From Dorea phocaeensis (GTDB lineage: Bacteria; Bacillota; Clostridia; Lachnospirales; Lachnospiraceae): a stretch of DNA of 64,000 nucleotides. The position numbers and the translations under genes were made by a program. Positions 17,892-27,218 of the stretch are shown here, one piece after another (position 1 is the stretch's first letter; every line of letters starts with the position of its first letter). Where the stretch lies: positions 372,001-436,000 of the forward strand of contig NZ_OEPZ01000002.1 of assembly GCF_900240315.1 (NCBI RefSeq), given 5' to 3'. The notes under the pieces were generated by a model. The model saw only the letters and a list, made by a program, of their open reading frames with translations. It ran no database searches and was not told the DNA's origin.

Positions 17892-18107
17892 TCAGAAAAC
17901 CGTCAGTCCGTACGCTTCTAATACATCATTGATTTTAAACATATCATAAATTCTATTCTGTAAAAAGTATGCTATTATAAGATCTGTCTTGGAACTTCTA
18001 GATAATGCAAAACCTGCGCTGGCTAATAAATCCTTCGCTTCATCTAAAGATAATTCTAATGCTATCGTAAAAGCTAATAAGGGCTTTAACAAGATACCTG
18101 ACAACAT
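17892..18107 (-). pseudogene. C-terminal remnant of a protein seen near vWA/stress loci
   Basis: The 71-residue reading contains TIALELSLDEAKDLLASAGFALSRSS and ends with INDVLEAYGLTVF. This pattern resembles the C-terminal helical tail found on macro-domain or related proteins beside vWA genes. No catalytic part lies upstream: 18110-18335 holds only broken coding-like pieces on either strand. I treat it as a remnant of an operon that once included the vWA gene. The family is not securely identified. Confidence 0.45.
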
Positions 18108-18335
18108 ACCATTGGGATATTGTTGGCAATTCTATTTATAATAAAACCCTCTTTAGTCTGAAATTACTATCTCAAGAAAACATAGTTTCGTCTGCACCGC
18201 AAGAACTATCTAACGAGGACTTAATGAAGGGAATGATCGATTTATTATATGATACACCTCAACCTCAAACTCTGATACTTTGTCTCGAAACAAGACCATA
18301 CAAGAGATGAAACAATTAATTGCACCATATATTAA

Positions 18336-18387
18336 AGGATAAACAAAGAATAGGAATGCCAAAACATTCCTATTCTTTGTTTATCCT
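18336..18387. terminator. Perfect 23-bp stem terminator
   Basis: AGGATAAACAAAGAATAGG and beyond is mirrored exactly after a 6-base loop. It lies downstream of the LPXTG phosphoesterase gene (minus strand) and of the degraded segment on the left. The stem is unusually long and perfect. Confidence 0.75.
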
Positions 18388-18427
18388 AATCATATTGAGG
18401 GGGGGGAGGCTATGATTTCTCCACTTT

Positions 18428-21400
18428 TTATTTATTCTTTTTTCTTAGCATACCCATCAGCAATACCGCTGCACTGCCGAACAGAAGTACAGTTGTAGCT
18501 ACAAGCGGTGTTTGATCGCCCGTTTTAGGAGAAGTTGTCTTACTTCCTCTATTGGCAGAATTCCCGGTATGCGTTCCGCCGTTATCGCTTCCTCCCGGAT
18601 TGCTGTCTGTATCCGCATTGTTATCTGTGTTGCTTCCTGTGTTATTCCCTGTGTTATTATCGGTATTGCCACCCGTGTTATCATTATCGGAAGCATCCAC
18701 CTTTTGTGAAGTCAGTTTGTAAACGGCAACGGTTCCTGATACCTCACAGGCTGCAAGCAGATAAGCATTTCCATCTCCACTTTCAGATGCAGAAATCATG
18801 CATAATCCTTCCGGAGAAACATCGCCAGCGATATCAGCGCTAAAGTCTCTAGTGTTGATATAATTCGCGAAAAGAACCTTATCCGGGTTTGTGATATCAT
18901 AAGCCATAACTCCTCCGATTCTCTCCAAACCGATAAATGCATACGTTTTCTCTCCTACCGTTCCGATGGTTACATTTTCTGCCTCGACTCCCTTCTTACC
19001 TGAACGGTCATCTATTTCTACAGAGTCATTGGAACAATTAAAATACTGCGGAAGATAGCCGGCTGTTTTTGCTTCTAATTCGTTTCCACTTGTATATACT
19101 TCTGTAAGTCCGGATTCATCTGCACAATAGACGGTAAAGGAGCGCCCTCCGAAGAGATAATCATATTCTGAACTTAATCCTTCATAGTCACTCTGATCAA
19201 AGAATACCACCTTCCCGGTAAGTCCACTGTTTTCAGCTGTGATTTTTCCGGTCGGAGATGCGGCTCCCTTTGAGAAATTACATTCATCTTCATTGAGATA
19301 CTCTCCCCACTCTCTGGCATCTCCTTCATTGGCAGTTACAATATAGTTTTTCCCGTTTGCCTCAAATAAAGAGATTCCATCCGGCATACGGATCCCACGA
19401 AGCGATGGATAAGATACTGGATTGTATGCCTCATCTTTTTTGTTAATGTCTACTGGATATTTCCCATAGTCTTCGTATCCTGCTGAGCAGACATTTTCTA
19501 TGGAAAGTGTTTCTAAATCGACAATGGCAATGGCATTCGCTTCCTGAAGTGTAACGTATGCTGTTTTATTATTTGCCGCAATGTACTCCGGTTCAAAGTC
19601 AACGGACGGGGCAGTTTCTTTTTTCAAAATCACTCCATTTTGTACAAGCTCCGCTCTTTTTGCTTCACAGTCAAAGGAAGTAAAGTCAAGATGTGAAACA
19701 TTTTGTCCTGCCACATCAACTACAGTAACTGTTCCTTGCGGATCCGTATTTCCAGCTCCATAACCTTCCCTTGGCTCTCCTTCGTCTGCCGAAAGAATTT
19801 TTGTACTATCCGGTGTAAATGTAACCATATCCGGCTGCACCCCAGCCTCATAAGCCTGTTCAAATGTCAAAGTTCCGTCTGCGCCGCAAGTGAACACCGC
19901 AATACAGCCGGCTTTAGAATACTCGGATGCCTGTATTGCCAACGCCAGCTTTTCTCCATTAGGAGAAACTGCGACAGACGTCATATCCCCATATAAGAAA
20001 CCTTCGTAATTCTTCTCTACCAGCTCTTTGATATTGATATTTTTTCCATCTAATAAAGCAATATTTTCAGAGGTGCTCCTATCCTTCATCGGAATCGCTG
20101 TTAAGTTTCCGGTCACACCGTTGACGGCATACGCCCACCCAGTAACTGTATTGTAGTCTATAATTTCCATAACACCGCCATCTGCGTTCTGCATACCGGA
20201 ATGGTATTGAGCTGTCTGAGTCATGGCAACAGAGGACTTTTCATTTTCTATTCCGTTTTTCTGTTCTCCGCCATTTGTGTTTTTCGTAACACTGAAGGAG
20301 TCAATCAATTCGCTGTCCGGAGAATTGCTGTCACCGGAAAGATTATAAACCTTTACAGCTATTTTGTTATCTGTCACATCAAAGACGGCGTAACTTGGGC
20401 TGTACTCCTGATTCCATTCCTGATTGCCGAGAGGCAGATTGCCAGCCAGGTAGGCATCAGAACCGGTTTGTCCATTTGCCAAAACAGGGTAATCCGCATT
20501 ATTGGCTTTGTCTACCTTTTCAAACGGCATATAATACTGCATATCGGAGCAGCAATTTCCAGTTAAATAAATGGTTCCGTCAGGATCGTGAAAATCATCC
20601 AGCCTTTCTGCATTTCTTTGCCCATCTTTCAGCACATAGCTTCTAGAATAAACATGATCGTGGCCGCCCAATACAAAGTCAACGTCAAATTCATCCATTA
20701 CCTGTTCAAAACCTGCATCCACATAGTTCTCAATATCAGAATCAGCTGCATGTTTTGCCACGGTCTGTGTCGATTTATGATGCGTAACAACTAACCATTG
20801 ATACTGTCCGGAATACTCTGCTGTTGCTGCATTTAATGTTGTTCTGAAGTTAGAAACGATGGCTTCTGCTTCAGAATTATCCTTAGCAGCACTTGGAACA
20901 CTTGCATTTCCCGCATTTTCATCATCATTTCCACCTGGATAAGCGCCGGTATTTAATGTAACAAAGAGAACATTATTGTATAAATAGTAATAGTTTCCTT
21001 TTGTCTCCATTTCCCTTCGTTCCACAAAGTCATACTGCCCTTCTTCATTTGGTACAACACCGTTTGACTCAGAAGCATTTGCAATTTCATCCGCAGTGGC
21101 CTGAATGTAGTTGCCATGGCTTTGACTCGTTCCACTGTTCTGTCCCCGGAATGTTGTCTGCACCTGATTCAGTGAATTTGCGCTTCCATCCACACTCATT
21201 TCATTAGGGAGATTGAAGTGGTCATCAAACATGTAGTGACGATCATGGTTCCCCACGGCAGGCGCATACAGGAGCGACGTCATTTCCTCCGGCGAGAAAA
21301 ACGCTGCATATTCGCTGGATTTCCCCCAACTTTGATCCTCTACCTGATCTCCCGCTGACACAACGAGGTTTACCTTCTCCTCCTTCAGTTTCTGAAGCAT

Positions 21401-21943
21401 CACCGCCCAGCCAGTCTGATTGTTCCCATCAGAAGGGTTCCATCCGCCGTTATTTGTTTCTCCGTTTTCCTTAATCTGTGGATCACTGGTAAAACCAAAT
21501 CTGAATTCTCCATCATTTGCAGTGGTATAAGAATACTGTTCTGACCAGGTATTTCCATTATCATAGGAAATCTGATACACATAGTCCGTCCCCTTTGCAA
21601 GGCCCGAAACCGTGGCTTGACATACCATCTTTCCCGTATCTGTATACTTCCCTTCGACTACTTTCGTTGGTGTATGAAGCGCTCTTACTGATGCTTCTAC
21701 TGTAGTATCTCCCATACGAACAATTGCATTTTTTGTCCCTTCCGGCGCATACCAATTAAAATTGACCGAGTCATCCCTTTCCCCCGGCTGTAAGGTAAGA
21801 TATTCGATTGAAACCGTATGATCTGTCTGCTGCATCGTTACATCATCTTCCCCCGCTGCAAACACATTGCTTATTGCACTTTGACTGCACACGATAGAAG
21901 TAGCTGCTACAAATACGATTGCTTTTCTCCATTTTTCTCTCAT
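18428..21943 (-). CDS. LPXTG-anchored metallophosphoesterase with choice-of-anchor-I-like beta-propeller
   Basis: A secreted 1171-residue enzyme. Signal peptide at 1-30 (KAIVFVAATSIVCSQSA). A fibronectin-like purple-acid-phosphatase N-terminal domain spans about 45-140. The calcineurin-like phosphoesterase follows, with FTSDPQI, SAGDQVED, AVGNHDRHY, VVTHHKS and LGGHDHVYSRS, the full dinuclear-metal set. The C-terminal half reads as a propeller of the choice-of-anchor I type (VTFTPDSTKILSADEGEPREG). An Asn/Thr/Asp-rich wall spacer, SPKTGDQT, a hydrophobic helix and KKNK end it, so it is sortase-anchored. The ATG at 21943 follows GGAGGAAATTAC. It probably hydrolyses phosphate esters or nucleotides outside the cell. 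Confidence 0.9.
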   Translation of the reverse strand: MREKWRKAIVFVAATSIVCSQSAISNVFAAGEDDVTMQQTDHTVSIEYLTLQPGERDDSVNFNWYAPEGTKNAIVRMGDTTVEASVRALHTPTKVVEGKYTDTGKMVCQATVSGLAKGTDYVYQISYDNGNTWSEQYSYTTANDGEFRFGFTSDPQIKENGETNNGGWNPSDGNNQTGWAVMLQKLKEEKVNLVVSAGDQVEDQSWGKSSEYAAFFSPEEMTSLLYAPAVGNHDRHYMFDDHFNLPNEMSVDGSANSLNQVQTTFRGQNSGTSQSHGNYIQATADEIANASESNGVVPNEEGQYDFVERREMETKGNYYYLYNNVLFVTLNTGAYPGGNDDENAGNASVPSAAKDNSEAEAIVSNFRTTLNAATAEYSGQYQWLVVTHHKSTQTVAKHAADSDIENYVDAGFEQVMDEFDVDFVLGGHDHVYSRSYVLKDGQRNAERLDDFHDPDGTIYLTGNCCSDMQYYMPFEKVDKANNADYPVLANGQTGSDAYLAGNLPLGNQEWNQEYSPSYAVFDVTDNKIAVKVYNLSGDSNSPDSELIDSFSVTKNTNGGEQKNGIENEKSSVAMTQTAQYHSGMQNADGGVMEIIDYNTVTGWAYAVNGVTGNLTAIPMKDRSTSENIALLDGKNINIKELVEKNYEGFLYGDMTSVAVSPNGEKLALAIQASEYSKAGCIAVFTCGADGTLTFEQAYEAGVQPDMVTFTPDSTKILSADEGEPREGYGAGNTDPQGTVTVVDVAGQNVSHLDFTSFDCEAKRAELVQNGVILKKETAPSVDFEPEYIAANNKTAYVTLQEANAIAIVDLETLSIENVCSAGYEDYGKYPVDINKKDEAYNPVSYPSLRGIRMPDGISLFEANGKNYIVTANEGDAREWGEYLNEDECNFSKGAASPTGKITAENSGLTGKVVFFDQSDYEGLSSEYDYLFGGRSFTVYCADESGLTEVYTSGNELEAKTAGYLPQYFNCSNDSVEIDDRSGKKGVEAENVTIGTVGEKTYAFIGLERIGGVMAYDITNPDKVLFANYINTRDFSADIAGDVSPEGLCMISASESGDGNAYLLAACEVSGTVAVYKLTSQKVDASDNDNTGGNTDNNTGNNTGSNTDNNADTDSNPGGSDNGGTHTGNSANRGSKTTSPKTGDQTPLVATTVLLFGSAAVLLMGMLRKKNK

Positions 21944-22066
21944 GTAATTTCCTCCATTAACCACTTTCATTCAAATAACGATAAGATTGTAATGGCTCTT
22001 TATTAAGTTCCTTTGAGACAAATGTAAAAAAGAAGTTAAAAAAGGTATGACAAGAAAATCATTTCT

Positions 22067-22957
22067 CTATTCGTTTGCCCCCTCCCCTATCTGTATCATT
22101 TTAAATCCTTCTCCATGAACCTCATTCGATTCAAGTACAATCAGAAAAGAAGCTGGATCTGCTTTTTTTACAGCTTGTTGTACATGGAACATTTCTTTGT
22201 TGCTACAGGCGCACATCACGACTTGTTTTTCTTCTTTATTATATCCTCCCTGTCCATTTAAAATGGTCGTTCCTCTTTGACAACACTCATCGATCAATTC
22301 ACATATTAGGTCGCCATGCTCTGTAACGATCAATGCAAGCTTTCCAGCGTTGATTCCATACATCAACTTGTCTACTGCAACAGCAAAAATGAAATTTACT
22401 ACCATTCCGTAAATGATGCCATCGATATCTCGAAACAAAATTCCACCAACCAGGATAATCCCAACATCAGACCAAAATGCAATTTTCCCAAGTGATAAAT
22501 GCGGTTTGATTGCCTTCACCGCCATAATAATAAAGTCTGATCCACCGGTAGAAGAATTCTTAGAATAAATTAATGCATAACCAATCCCCCCAAATACTCC
22601 CGTGCAAAGAGCCGCTAATAAGCGATCCCCTTCATATACCGGAAACAACGGCGCTACATAGTCAATCATCAAAGAAGAAATCACCATACAGCGTAAAGAA
22701 CTAATAAAGAATTTCCTTCCAAGAAGTCGATAGCAAATGATGGCCAGCGGAATATTTAAGAGAATGGTTGAAAAACCAATCGGAATATTCAGTAATCGAT
22801 ATAAAATAATAGAGATTCCCGAAAATCCTGTCATCGGAAACTTTGCCTGTACAGCGAAATTATAAATTCCCGCCGCAATAAATACGCTCCCTATAAATTC
22901 CCACGCTAACTGCGTTGCAAGTATCTTTGCTCTTTGCATAGAAAATTTCGTTTTCAT
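22067..22957 (-). CDS. YitT family membrane protein
   Basis: A 296-residue membrane protein with about five or six helices (YitT_membrane) followed by a C-terminal cytosolic DUF2179 domain (from about residue 205: KLALIVTEHGDLICELIDEC... ending VHGEGFKMI). The loop YSKNSSTGGSDFI is typical of the family. The transport substrate of the family is unknown. The start at 22957 follows TGGAGGG. A terminator-like hairpin stands in its leader, 30 bases before the start, so expression is probably controlled by attenuation. Confidence 0.9.
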   Translation of the reverse strand: MKTKFSMQRAKILATQLAWEFIGSVFIAAGIYNFAVQAKFPMTGFSGISIILYRLLNIPIGFSTILLNIPLAIICYRLLGRKFFISSLRCMVISSLMIDYVAPLFPVYEGDRLLAALCTGVFGGIGYALIYSKNSSTGGSDFIIMAVKAIKPHLSLGKIAFWSDVGIILVGGILFRDIDGIIYGMVVNFIFAVAVDKLMYGINAGKLALIVTEHGDLICELIDECCQRGTTILNGQGGYNKEEKQVVMCACSNKEMFHVQQAVKKADPASFLIVLESNEVHGEGFKMIQIGEGANE

Positions 22958-22986
22958 ATTTTTATCCCTCCATTTCAAACAAAAAA

Positions 22987-23031
22987 AGAGCGAAAGCGCA
23001 TTATATAAAAAATATAATACGCTTTCGCTCT
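22987..23031 (-). terminator. Long hairpin with T-run in the leader of yitT
   Basis: Arms of about 20 bp (AGAGCGAAAGCG...CGCTTTCGCTCT, one mismatch) with loop AAAAA, followed on the minus strand by TTTTTTTG and then the ribosome binding site of yitT. A TTGACA lies about 35 bases upstream of the hairpin. It may end the upstream EFR1-type transcript, act as an attenuator of yitT, or both. Confidence 0.7.
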
Positions 23032-23118
23032 TCGGGCATTAGACTAACATTATTTTACCCATTTTGTCAAGTACTTCTTATTTTTTGCTTTTTCTTAACT
23101 ACTCCTACATTCTATAAA

Positions 23119-23862
23119 TCACTTACAATGATAACGTGGTTTTCCTTTGCTCTTCTTTCCATATTCAATCGCTTCCTTGGGGCAAGAACAAATACAAGCC
23201 ATACAATGGGTACATTCACTTCCCCAAACAGGTTTCTCTTTTTCCAATCGGATATTGCTTAACGGGCATAACGACACGCATTTCCCACAGCCTACACAAG
23301 AATCCTTGACATAAAATGGTGTGGCTTTTACAAATAGTGGGTAAAACAGTCGGTTCACCAATCCACTTAATAGTCCATCCCAGAAATGTCCCTTCCGATC
23401 CGGAAATTTCTTCGTCATCTGAATACAGCTAATTGCCTGTTCGATTGCTGGCTCTGCCGCTTCTATAATTTTTCCCGCCTCTTTTTCATCCGGTACCGGG
23501 AACATGGCAATGTAATTCTCCGGCATGACAATCTGTGCCGTTCCCATATACGTCCAATTCTTTTTTTCGCAAAGTTCCTGGTTGTGTCGATCTGCTTTTC
23601 CAATCGAATCTCCACAATTCATTACAAACCACACATGTTCTACATCGACAAATGTAGTCTGTAAAAGCCATTCTTTGACCAGTGTCGGAATCTGCCATGC
23701 ATAGGTAGGCGTCACGATAATCAAATCTCCCGATACCGCAATCGAACCGGTATCCTTTCTTTTTATTCGATCATTGATACATATCATGTCGTCAGAAGTT
23801 TTTTCCTTCATTCTTTTTGCAATATATCGACTGTTCCCAGTTCCTGTAAAATATAAGATCAT
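23119..23862 (-). CDS. EFR1-type protein: flavodoxin-like domain plus two 4Fe-4S clusters
   Basis: A 247-residue cytosolic electron-transfer protein. The flavodoxin part starts MILYFTGTGNSRYIAKRM (FMN phosphate loop TGTGNS) and includes VTPTYAWQIP. The C-terminus has two ferredoxin motifs, CVGCGKCVSLCP and CTHCMACICSCP, each C-x2-C-x2-C-x3-C. It links a one- or two-electron flavin to FeS clusters. The partner enzyme is not evident; it sits between YitT and an antiporter on the same strand. Confidence 0.92.
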   Translation of the reverse strand: MILYFTGTGNSRYIAKRMKEKTSDDMICINDRIKRKDTGSIAVSGDLIIVTPTYAWQIPTLVKEWLLQTTFVDVEHVWFVMNCGDSIGKADRHNQELCEKKNWTYMGTAQIVMPENYIAMFPVPDEKEAGKIIEAAEPAIEQAISCIQMTKKFPDRKGHFWDGLLSGLVNRLFYPLFVKATPFYVKDSCVGCGKCVSLCPLSNIRLEKEKPVWGSECTHCMACICSCPKEAIEYGKKSKGKPRYHCK

Positions 23863-23906
23863 AATTCCACCCCAGCTTTCCCCAAAATTAAAAATTCAAC
23901 ATTGCG

Positions 23907-25097
23907 CTATTCGCCCTTACCTATCTTACTCAATAGTTTTTTGTATGACAAGTCAATCGCAAACGCTCCGAGCGGCGCCGTAACTACTATTGCAAGCACT
24001 GCCGCTGTAAGTATGGTATCTCCGCAGGCAAATCCAAGCGCAAGCGGCATCCCGCCAATCGCAGCCTGAACCGTTGCCTTGGGCATATATGCCATCATAA
24101 CAAATATTCTCTCTTTTCTTTTCAAGCTTGTACCAAGAAGACACACAAGGACACCTATCATTCTAAATGCAAGGGCTCCCGTGATCACTATCATTGCCCG
24201 CAATCCTACTTTTCCCAAATACTCAATATTTACGGTTGCGCCCACTAATACAAATAAAAATACTTCTGCTGCCACCCACAGCTTCCCATATTTTAGAGAA
24301 AGTCTTTTCGCTACAACTTCCCGTTTTTTCTGCAGTCCAATCCCAATAAACATAATTGCTATCAGCGCAGAAAATGTAATCTCTGTTGTCAGCCCATCTT
24401 CAACTACCACAAGCAAAAAGGACATGCTCAACATGATCAATACCTTGGAAGTATCTCGTATATGTACTCTTTCAAAAAAGTATGCCAGCACAACTCCAAG
24501 TAGGAATCCTATTATGATTCCCAGAATGATAGAGACCGGAATATTTACAAAACGAATCATGGACGGGCCTTCTCCTTGCATCATTCCGACAAACGTTGAA
24601 AACAAAACAACAACATAAACGTCGTCCACAGACGCCCCCGCAAGAATCAACTGCGGGATTCCCTCCTTCACTCCATATCCCTCTTCCATTAGCTTCACCA
24701 TTCTAGGCACTACAACTGCTGGGGAAACTGCCGCAAGCACCGCCCCCATAAGCGCCGCTTCCAACATGGTCATTCCCATCAGTTTGGGCGCAAGGAATAT
24801 AATTCCTAATATTTCAAATGAAGCCGGAAGAAAACACATGAGAATCGCAGGTCGTCCAATCTTTTTAAGCCCAGATAAATCTAAGCCAAGACCCGCTCTT
24901 GTGAGAATAATGACCAATGCCATTTTACGCAGTTCTGCTGATATTCCAAGTATGCTTTCATCCAGCAAATTTAAAGCGTATGGCCCCAGCAGCATTCCTG
25001 TAAGCAACATTCCAAGCAAACTCGGAAGCTTTATTTTTTTGCATATCCCCCCCATTGACATGCCTACTATCAGAATCAATGAAGTACTTAATAACAT
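23907..25097 (-). CDS. Cation/proton antiporter, CPA2-like (Na+/H+ exchanger domain)
   Basis: A 396-residue polytopic protein with about 12 helices. Family features include LGMLLTGMLLGPYAL near residue 35, LVIILTRAGLGLDL, a GAVLAAVSPAVVVP helix and LAGASVDDVYVVVLFS, where the acidic pair likely binds the cation. There is no C-terminal RCK/TrkA-N domain. It should exchange Na+ or K+ for H+. The promoter region lies at 25100-25227. Confidence 0.88.
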   Translation of the reverse strand: MLLSTSLILIVGMSMGGICKKIKLPSLLGMLLTGMLLGPYALNLLDESILGISAELRKMALVIILTRAGLGLDLSGLKKIGRPAILMCFLPASFEILGIIFLAPKLMGMTMLEAALMGAVLAAVSPAVVVPRMVKLMEEGYGVKEGIPQLILAGASVDDVYVVVLFSTFVGMMQGEGPSMIRFVNIPVSIILGIIIGFLLGVVLAYFFERVHIRDTSKVLIMLSMSFLLVVVEDGLTTEITFSALIAIMFIGIGLQKKREVVAKRLSLKYGKLWVAAEVFLFVLVGATVNIEYLGKVGLRAMIVITGALAFRMIGVLVCLLGTSLKRKERIFVMMAYMPKATVQAAIGGMPLALGFACGDTILTAAVLAIVVTAPLGAFAIDLSYKKLLSKIGKGE

Positions 25098-25227
25098 AAC
25101 ACGTCTCCTATTCTAATCCTCCTAAAACAAATCCCAAATGTACTTCTGATAAAAGATTACTCGTATCAAAGTCACGAATATTTTCGTCTTTGTTTTAGGT
25201 CTTTCGAATTGGATTATAGCATGTTTT

Positions 25228-25482
25228 TCAACATTCTTCTATCTCGCCTGTATTTTTATCTTTTAATCTTGCAAGATCCTCTTCAAATCGCTTCGCATCC
25301 CGTTTTAACACCTTGCAGAAAATAATACAATAATGGGAATCTTCACGTCTCATTTCTCCTTTAAATCTCACCCTCACCCTATTCTGCACAAATAATTGAT
25401 CTGCAAGATAGGAACCATGGTCCACATAGGCATAATGTACCGAAAATACCGAAAAATCCATCATTCTCCAAAAATTCTTCAT
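25228..25482 (-). CDS. Small conserved-looking hypothetical protein
   Basis: An 84-residue soluble protein, MKNFWRMMDFSVFSVHYAYV, with a basic middle (VRVRFKGEMRREDSHYCIIF) and a charged C-terminal helix. No known domain is recognised. Cys pairs occur near the end. The start is not certain: ATGs at 25488 and 25497 are also in frame, with GTGGAG nearby. It is the last plausible host gene before the mobile array. Confidence 0.55.
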   Translation of the reverse strand: MKNFWRMMDFSVFSVHYAYVDHGSYLADQLFVQNRVRVRFKGEMRREDSHYCIIFCKVLKRDAKRFEEDLARLKDKNTGEIEEC

Positions 25483-25499
25483 CGTCATCCACTCCACAT

Positions 25500-26070
25500 A
25501 TAAAGATAGCTGCGGAAGATCCGAAGATCTCCCACAGCCTGTGCTTAGAACTGAACCTCCACACGCAGTTTCCTGTAGGTTTTCTACAAGGCAGCTGTTA
25601 AAAAATATGCATCCGATTTCACATCTACTTTGACCATAAACTGATAACTAATAACTTATAACAGACATACCTTAATCCTGAACAAAAACTTCCCTGAATC
25701 ATCACCAATCTCTTGAAGCCTTGTACGGAAAGTATTTTTTAAATATCTACTTCAAACTGTACCGTCTGGTTGTATTTATCTAGCGCCATCTGTATTTCCA
25801 TAATAGACTTAGACACGCTTTCATACTCCTGCTTAATCAATTCCAAATCGTAGTTGATATATCTGTACTCCGGAACTGAATTTCTAGACACATAGGGGCG
25901 TTGTTCTTCTCTTGACTTAGGACGTTGATATTTTATTGATTTCTTCAGCTAATGCCACTTGATTTGCTGGAGAAAAAGATAACATCCCTTCTGACCAAAC
26001 TCATCTTCACCCAGACTATAAGAACATTCCCTTTTTCTTTAATCAAGTGTATCAGATTTTTATTAAAAAG
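25500..26070. other. Gene-poor boundary stretch with coding debris
   Basis: No intact gene is seen. The minus strand at 25739-25920 reads as a protein tail (PEYRYINYDLELIKQEYESV then MALDKYNQTVQFEVDI and stop), preceded across a frame change by SPANQVALAEEINKIS. It is probably debris of an integrated element. The rest shows no clear signal. Confidence 0.5.
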
Positions 26071-26127
26071 GGGCACTCTCTGAACGTTTTTTATTTCAAA
26101 AAGTGCCCTTAATAATCTGTATTTATA
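26071..26127 (+). repeat. 57-bp direct repeat, copy 1
   Basis: Matches 27132-27188 at 52 of 57 positions by eye. It contains an internal hairpin GGGCACT...AGTGCCC with an A/T-rich loop, then AATCTGTATTTATA. The two copies bracket the HEPN/MNT genes and the glycine-zipper remnant. Confidence 0.85.
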
Positions 26128-26174
26128 ATTTCAAAAGTTTTTTGGAAATCGGCGTAAGTCTGGTGTAGTAATCT

Positions 26175-26570
26175 CTATTCTGTTTTCAAGAACTCTTCAA
26201 TCACTTTTACAAATTCTTCAGCTCTATCATATTGTTCCTTTGCATCCTGTAAGGACACAATGAAAAAATCTGCGTAATCAGTATTATTCCGAATTTGAAA
26301 TGCCTGACTGATATATTTTGAATATTTCTTATCAAACTTTCCTGTCTTCACATATTCTTTCTGAAAATATGCAATAACTCCAGCGTGCTTTGAAAAGTCT
26401 TGTCCTTCTACCGCAAGCAACGCTCGTACTGCTGTAAACATTGCATAATAAGAACGACCTATTGAATCTTTATAGCTTCCATTCTCTAAAAGTATTTTCG
26501 AAGAATGTAATCGCTCTTTTGCCATTTCCAACCGATATATTTTTAATTCTTCTCTATTATCAGGCAACAA
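26175..26570 (-). CDS. HEPN-domain protein, putative toxin of a HEPN/MNT pair
   Basis: A 131-residue all-helical HEPN protein (RLEMAKERLHSSKILLENG, then SIGRSYYAMFTAVRALLAVEG). In HepT-like toxins an R-x4-6-H motif cuts RNA; here the corresponding segment is RNNTDYADF, so the His is replaced, as in many family members paired with MNT proteins. Its start overlaps the MNT gene end by 11 bases, so it is translationally coupled. Either a type VII toxin-antitoxin unit or a non-toxic regulatory pair is possible. Confidence 0.82.
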   Translation of the reverse strand: MLPDNREELKIYRLEMAKERLHSSKILLENGSYKDSIGRSYYAMFTAVRALLAVEGQDFSKHAGVIAYFQKEYVKTGKFDKKYSKYISQAFQIRNNTDYADFFIVSLQDAKEQYDRAEEFVKVIEEFLKTE

Positions 26571-26901
26571 CTTCTACCCCCTCATTTTCGATATTTCTAT
26601 AATAGGGTAAATCATTTTTATACTTCTCATATTCCGCAAAAGGAATAACTGTTGGTGATACTATCGTACCATACTCCAATTCTAAATCTGAAGAAATATC
26701 CCATACGCTTTTCAATCCTTGTTGGAGTTTTTCTCGCTCTCCCCGCACAATGGCAACTATATCTATATCTGAGTCCTTTTGATAATCACCTCTGGCATAA
26801 GAACCGTATAAAATAATTTTCTCAACATTTGCTCCATATACCGCTTGATACGCCTGAATCATCGCCTGCAATATTAAATTCAGTTCATTTCGTGTACACA
26901 T
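26560..26901 (-). CDS. MNT nucleotidyltransferase, putative antitoxin partner of HEPN protein
   Basis: A 113-residue minimal nucleotidyltransferase. The catalytic pattern is complete: GSYARGDYQKDSDID (GS-x10-DxD) after IILYGS, with a third acidic residue likely in LELEYG. In MntA/HepT systems this enzyme adds AMP to the HEPN protein and silences it. The ATG at 26901 has GAGGAG about 10 bases upstream. It is first in a two-gene operon inside a segment flanked by 57-bp direct repeats. Confidence 0.85.
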   Translation of the reverse strand: MCTRNELNLILQAMIQAYQAVYGANVEKIILYGSYARGDYQKDSDIDIVAIVRGEREKLQQGLKSVWDISSDLELEYGTIVSPTVIPFAEYEKYKNDLPYYRNIENEGVEVVA

Positions 26902-27000
26902 TTCTTTCACACTCCTCTGATTATAACATATAGCAGCTTACTTTAATTTTATTATAACGTAATTTTTCTAAAAATAAAAGTAATCTCTCTATGTCTTTTA

Positions 27001-27135
27001 TTACTCTTCATCGGCATCATCTTTTCTCTTCTTTTTTGAGTCATAAATGGTGCCAAGAAATAGTCCGGCACCTATCCCTATTGCCATTCCCGTGTCAGTG
27101 TTATCAAACGCAACACCCAAAGATGTACCAAGGGC
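27001..27135 (-). pseudogene. C-terminal remnant of a glycine-zipper membrane protein
   Basis: Minus-strand reading LGTSLGVAFDNTDTGMAIGI, then GAGLFLGTIYDSKKKR and an acidic end DDADEE. It closely resembles the intact small gene at 62220-62396 in element A (ALGVVFNHTILGLAIGLGVG, FTNKHDDDIE). The N-terminal third is missing where the 57-bp repeat begins. Confidence 0.65.
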
Positions 27136-27188
27136 ACTCTTTGAAAATTTTTTCTTTCAAAAAGTGCCCTTAACAATCTGTATTTATA
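27132..27188 (+). repeat. 57-bp direct repeat, copy 2
   Basis: Second copy of the repeat at 26071-26127, 1061 bp away, same orientation. It ends 30 bases from the stop of metG fragment c and cuts off the 5' part of the glycine-zipper remnant, so it marks a recombination or insertion boundary. Confidence 0.85.
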
Positions 27189-27218
27189 TCGCTATCAAAT
27201 TACGAAGTTCTTACTCTC

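Noticed and set aside
18499-18843. Several frames on both strands over the Asn/Thr/Asp-rich end of the phosphoesterase gene
   Set aside because: They are shadows of the repetitive wall-spacer coding sequence.
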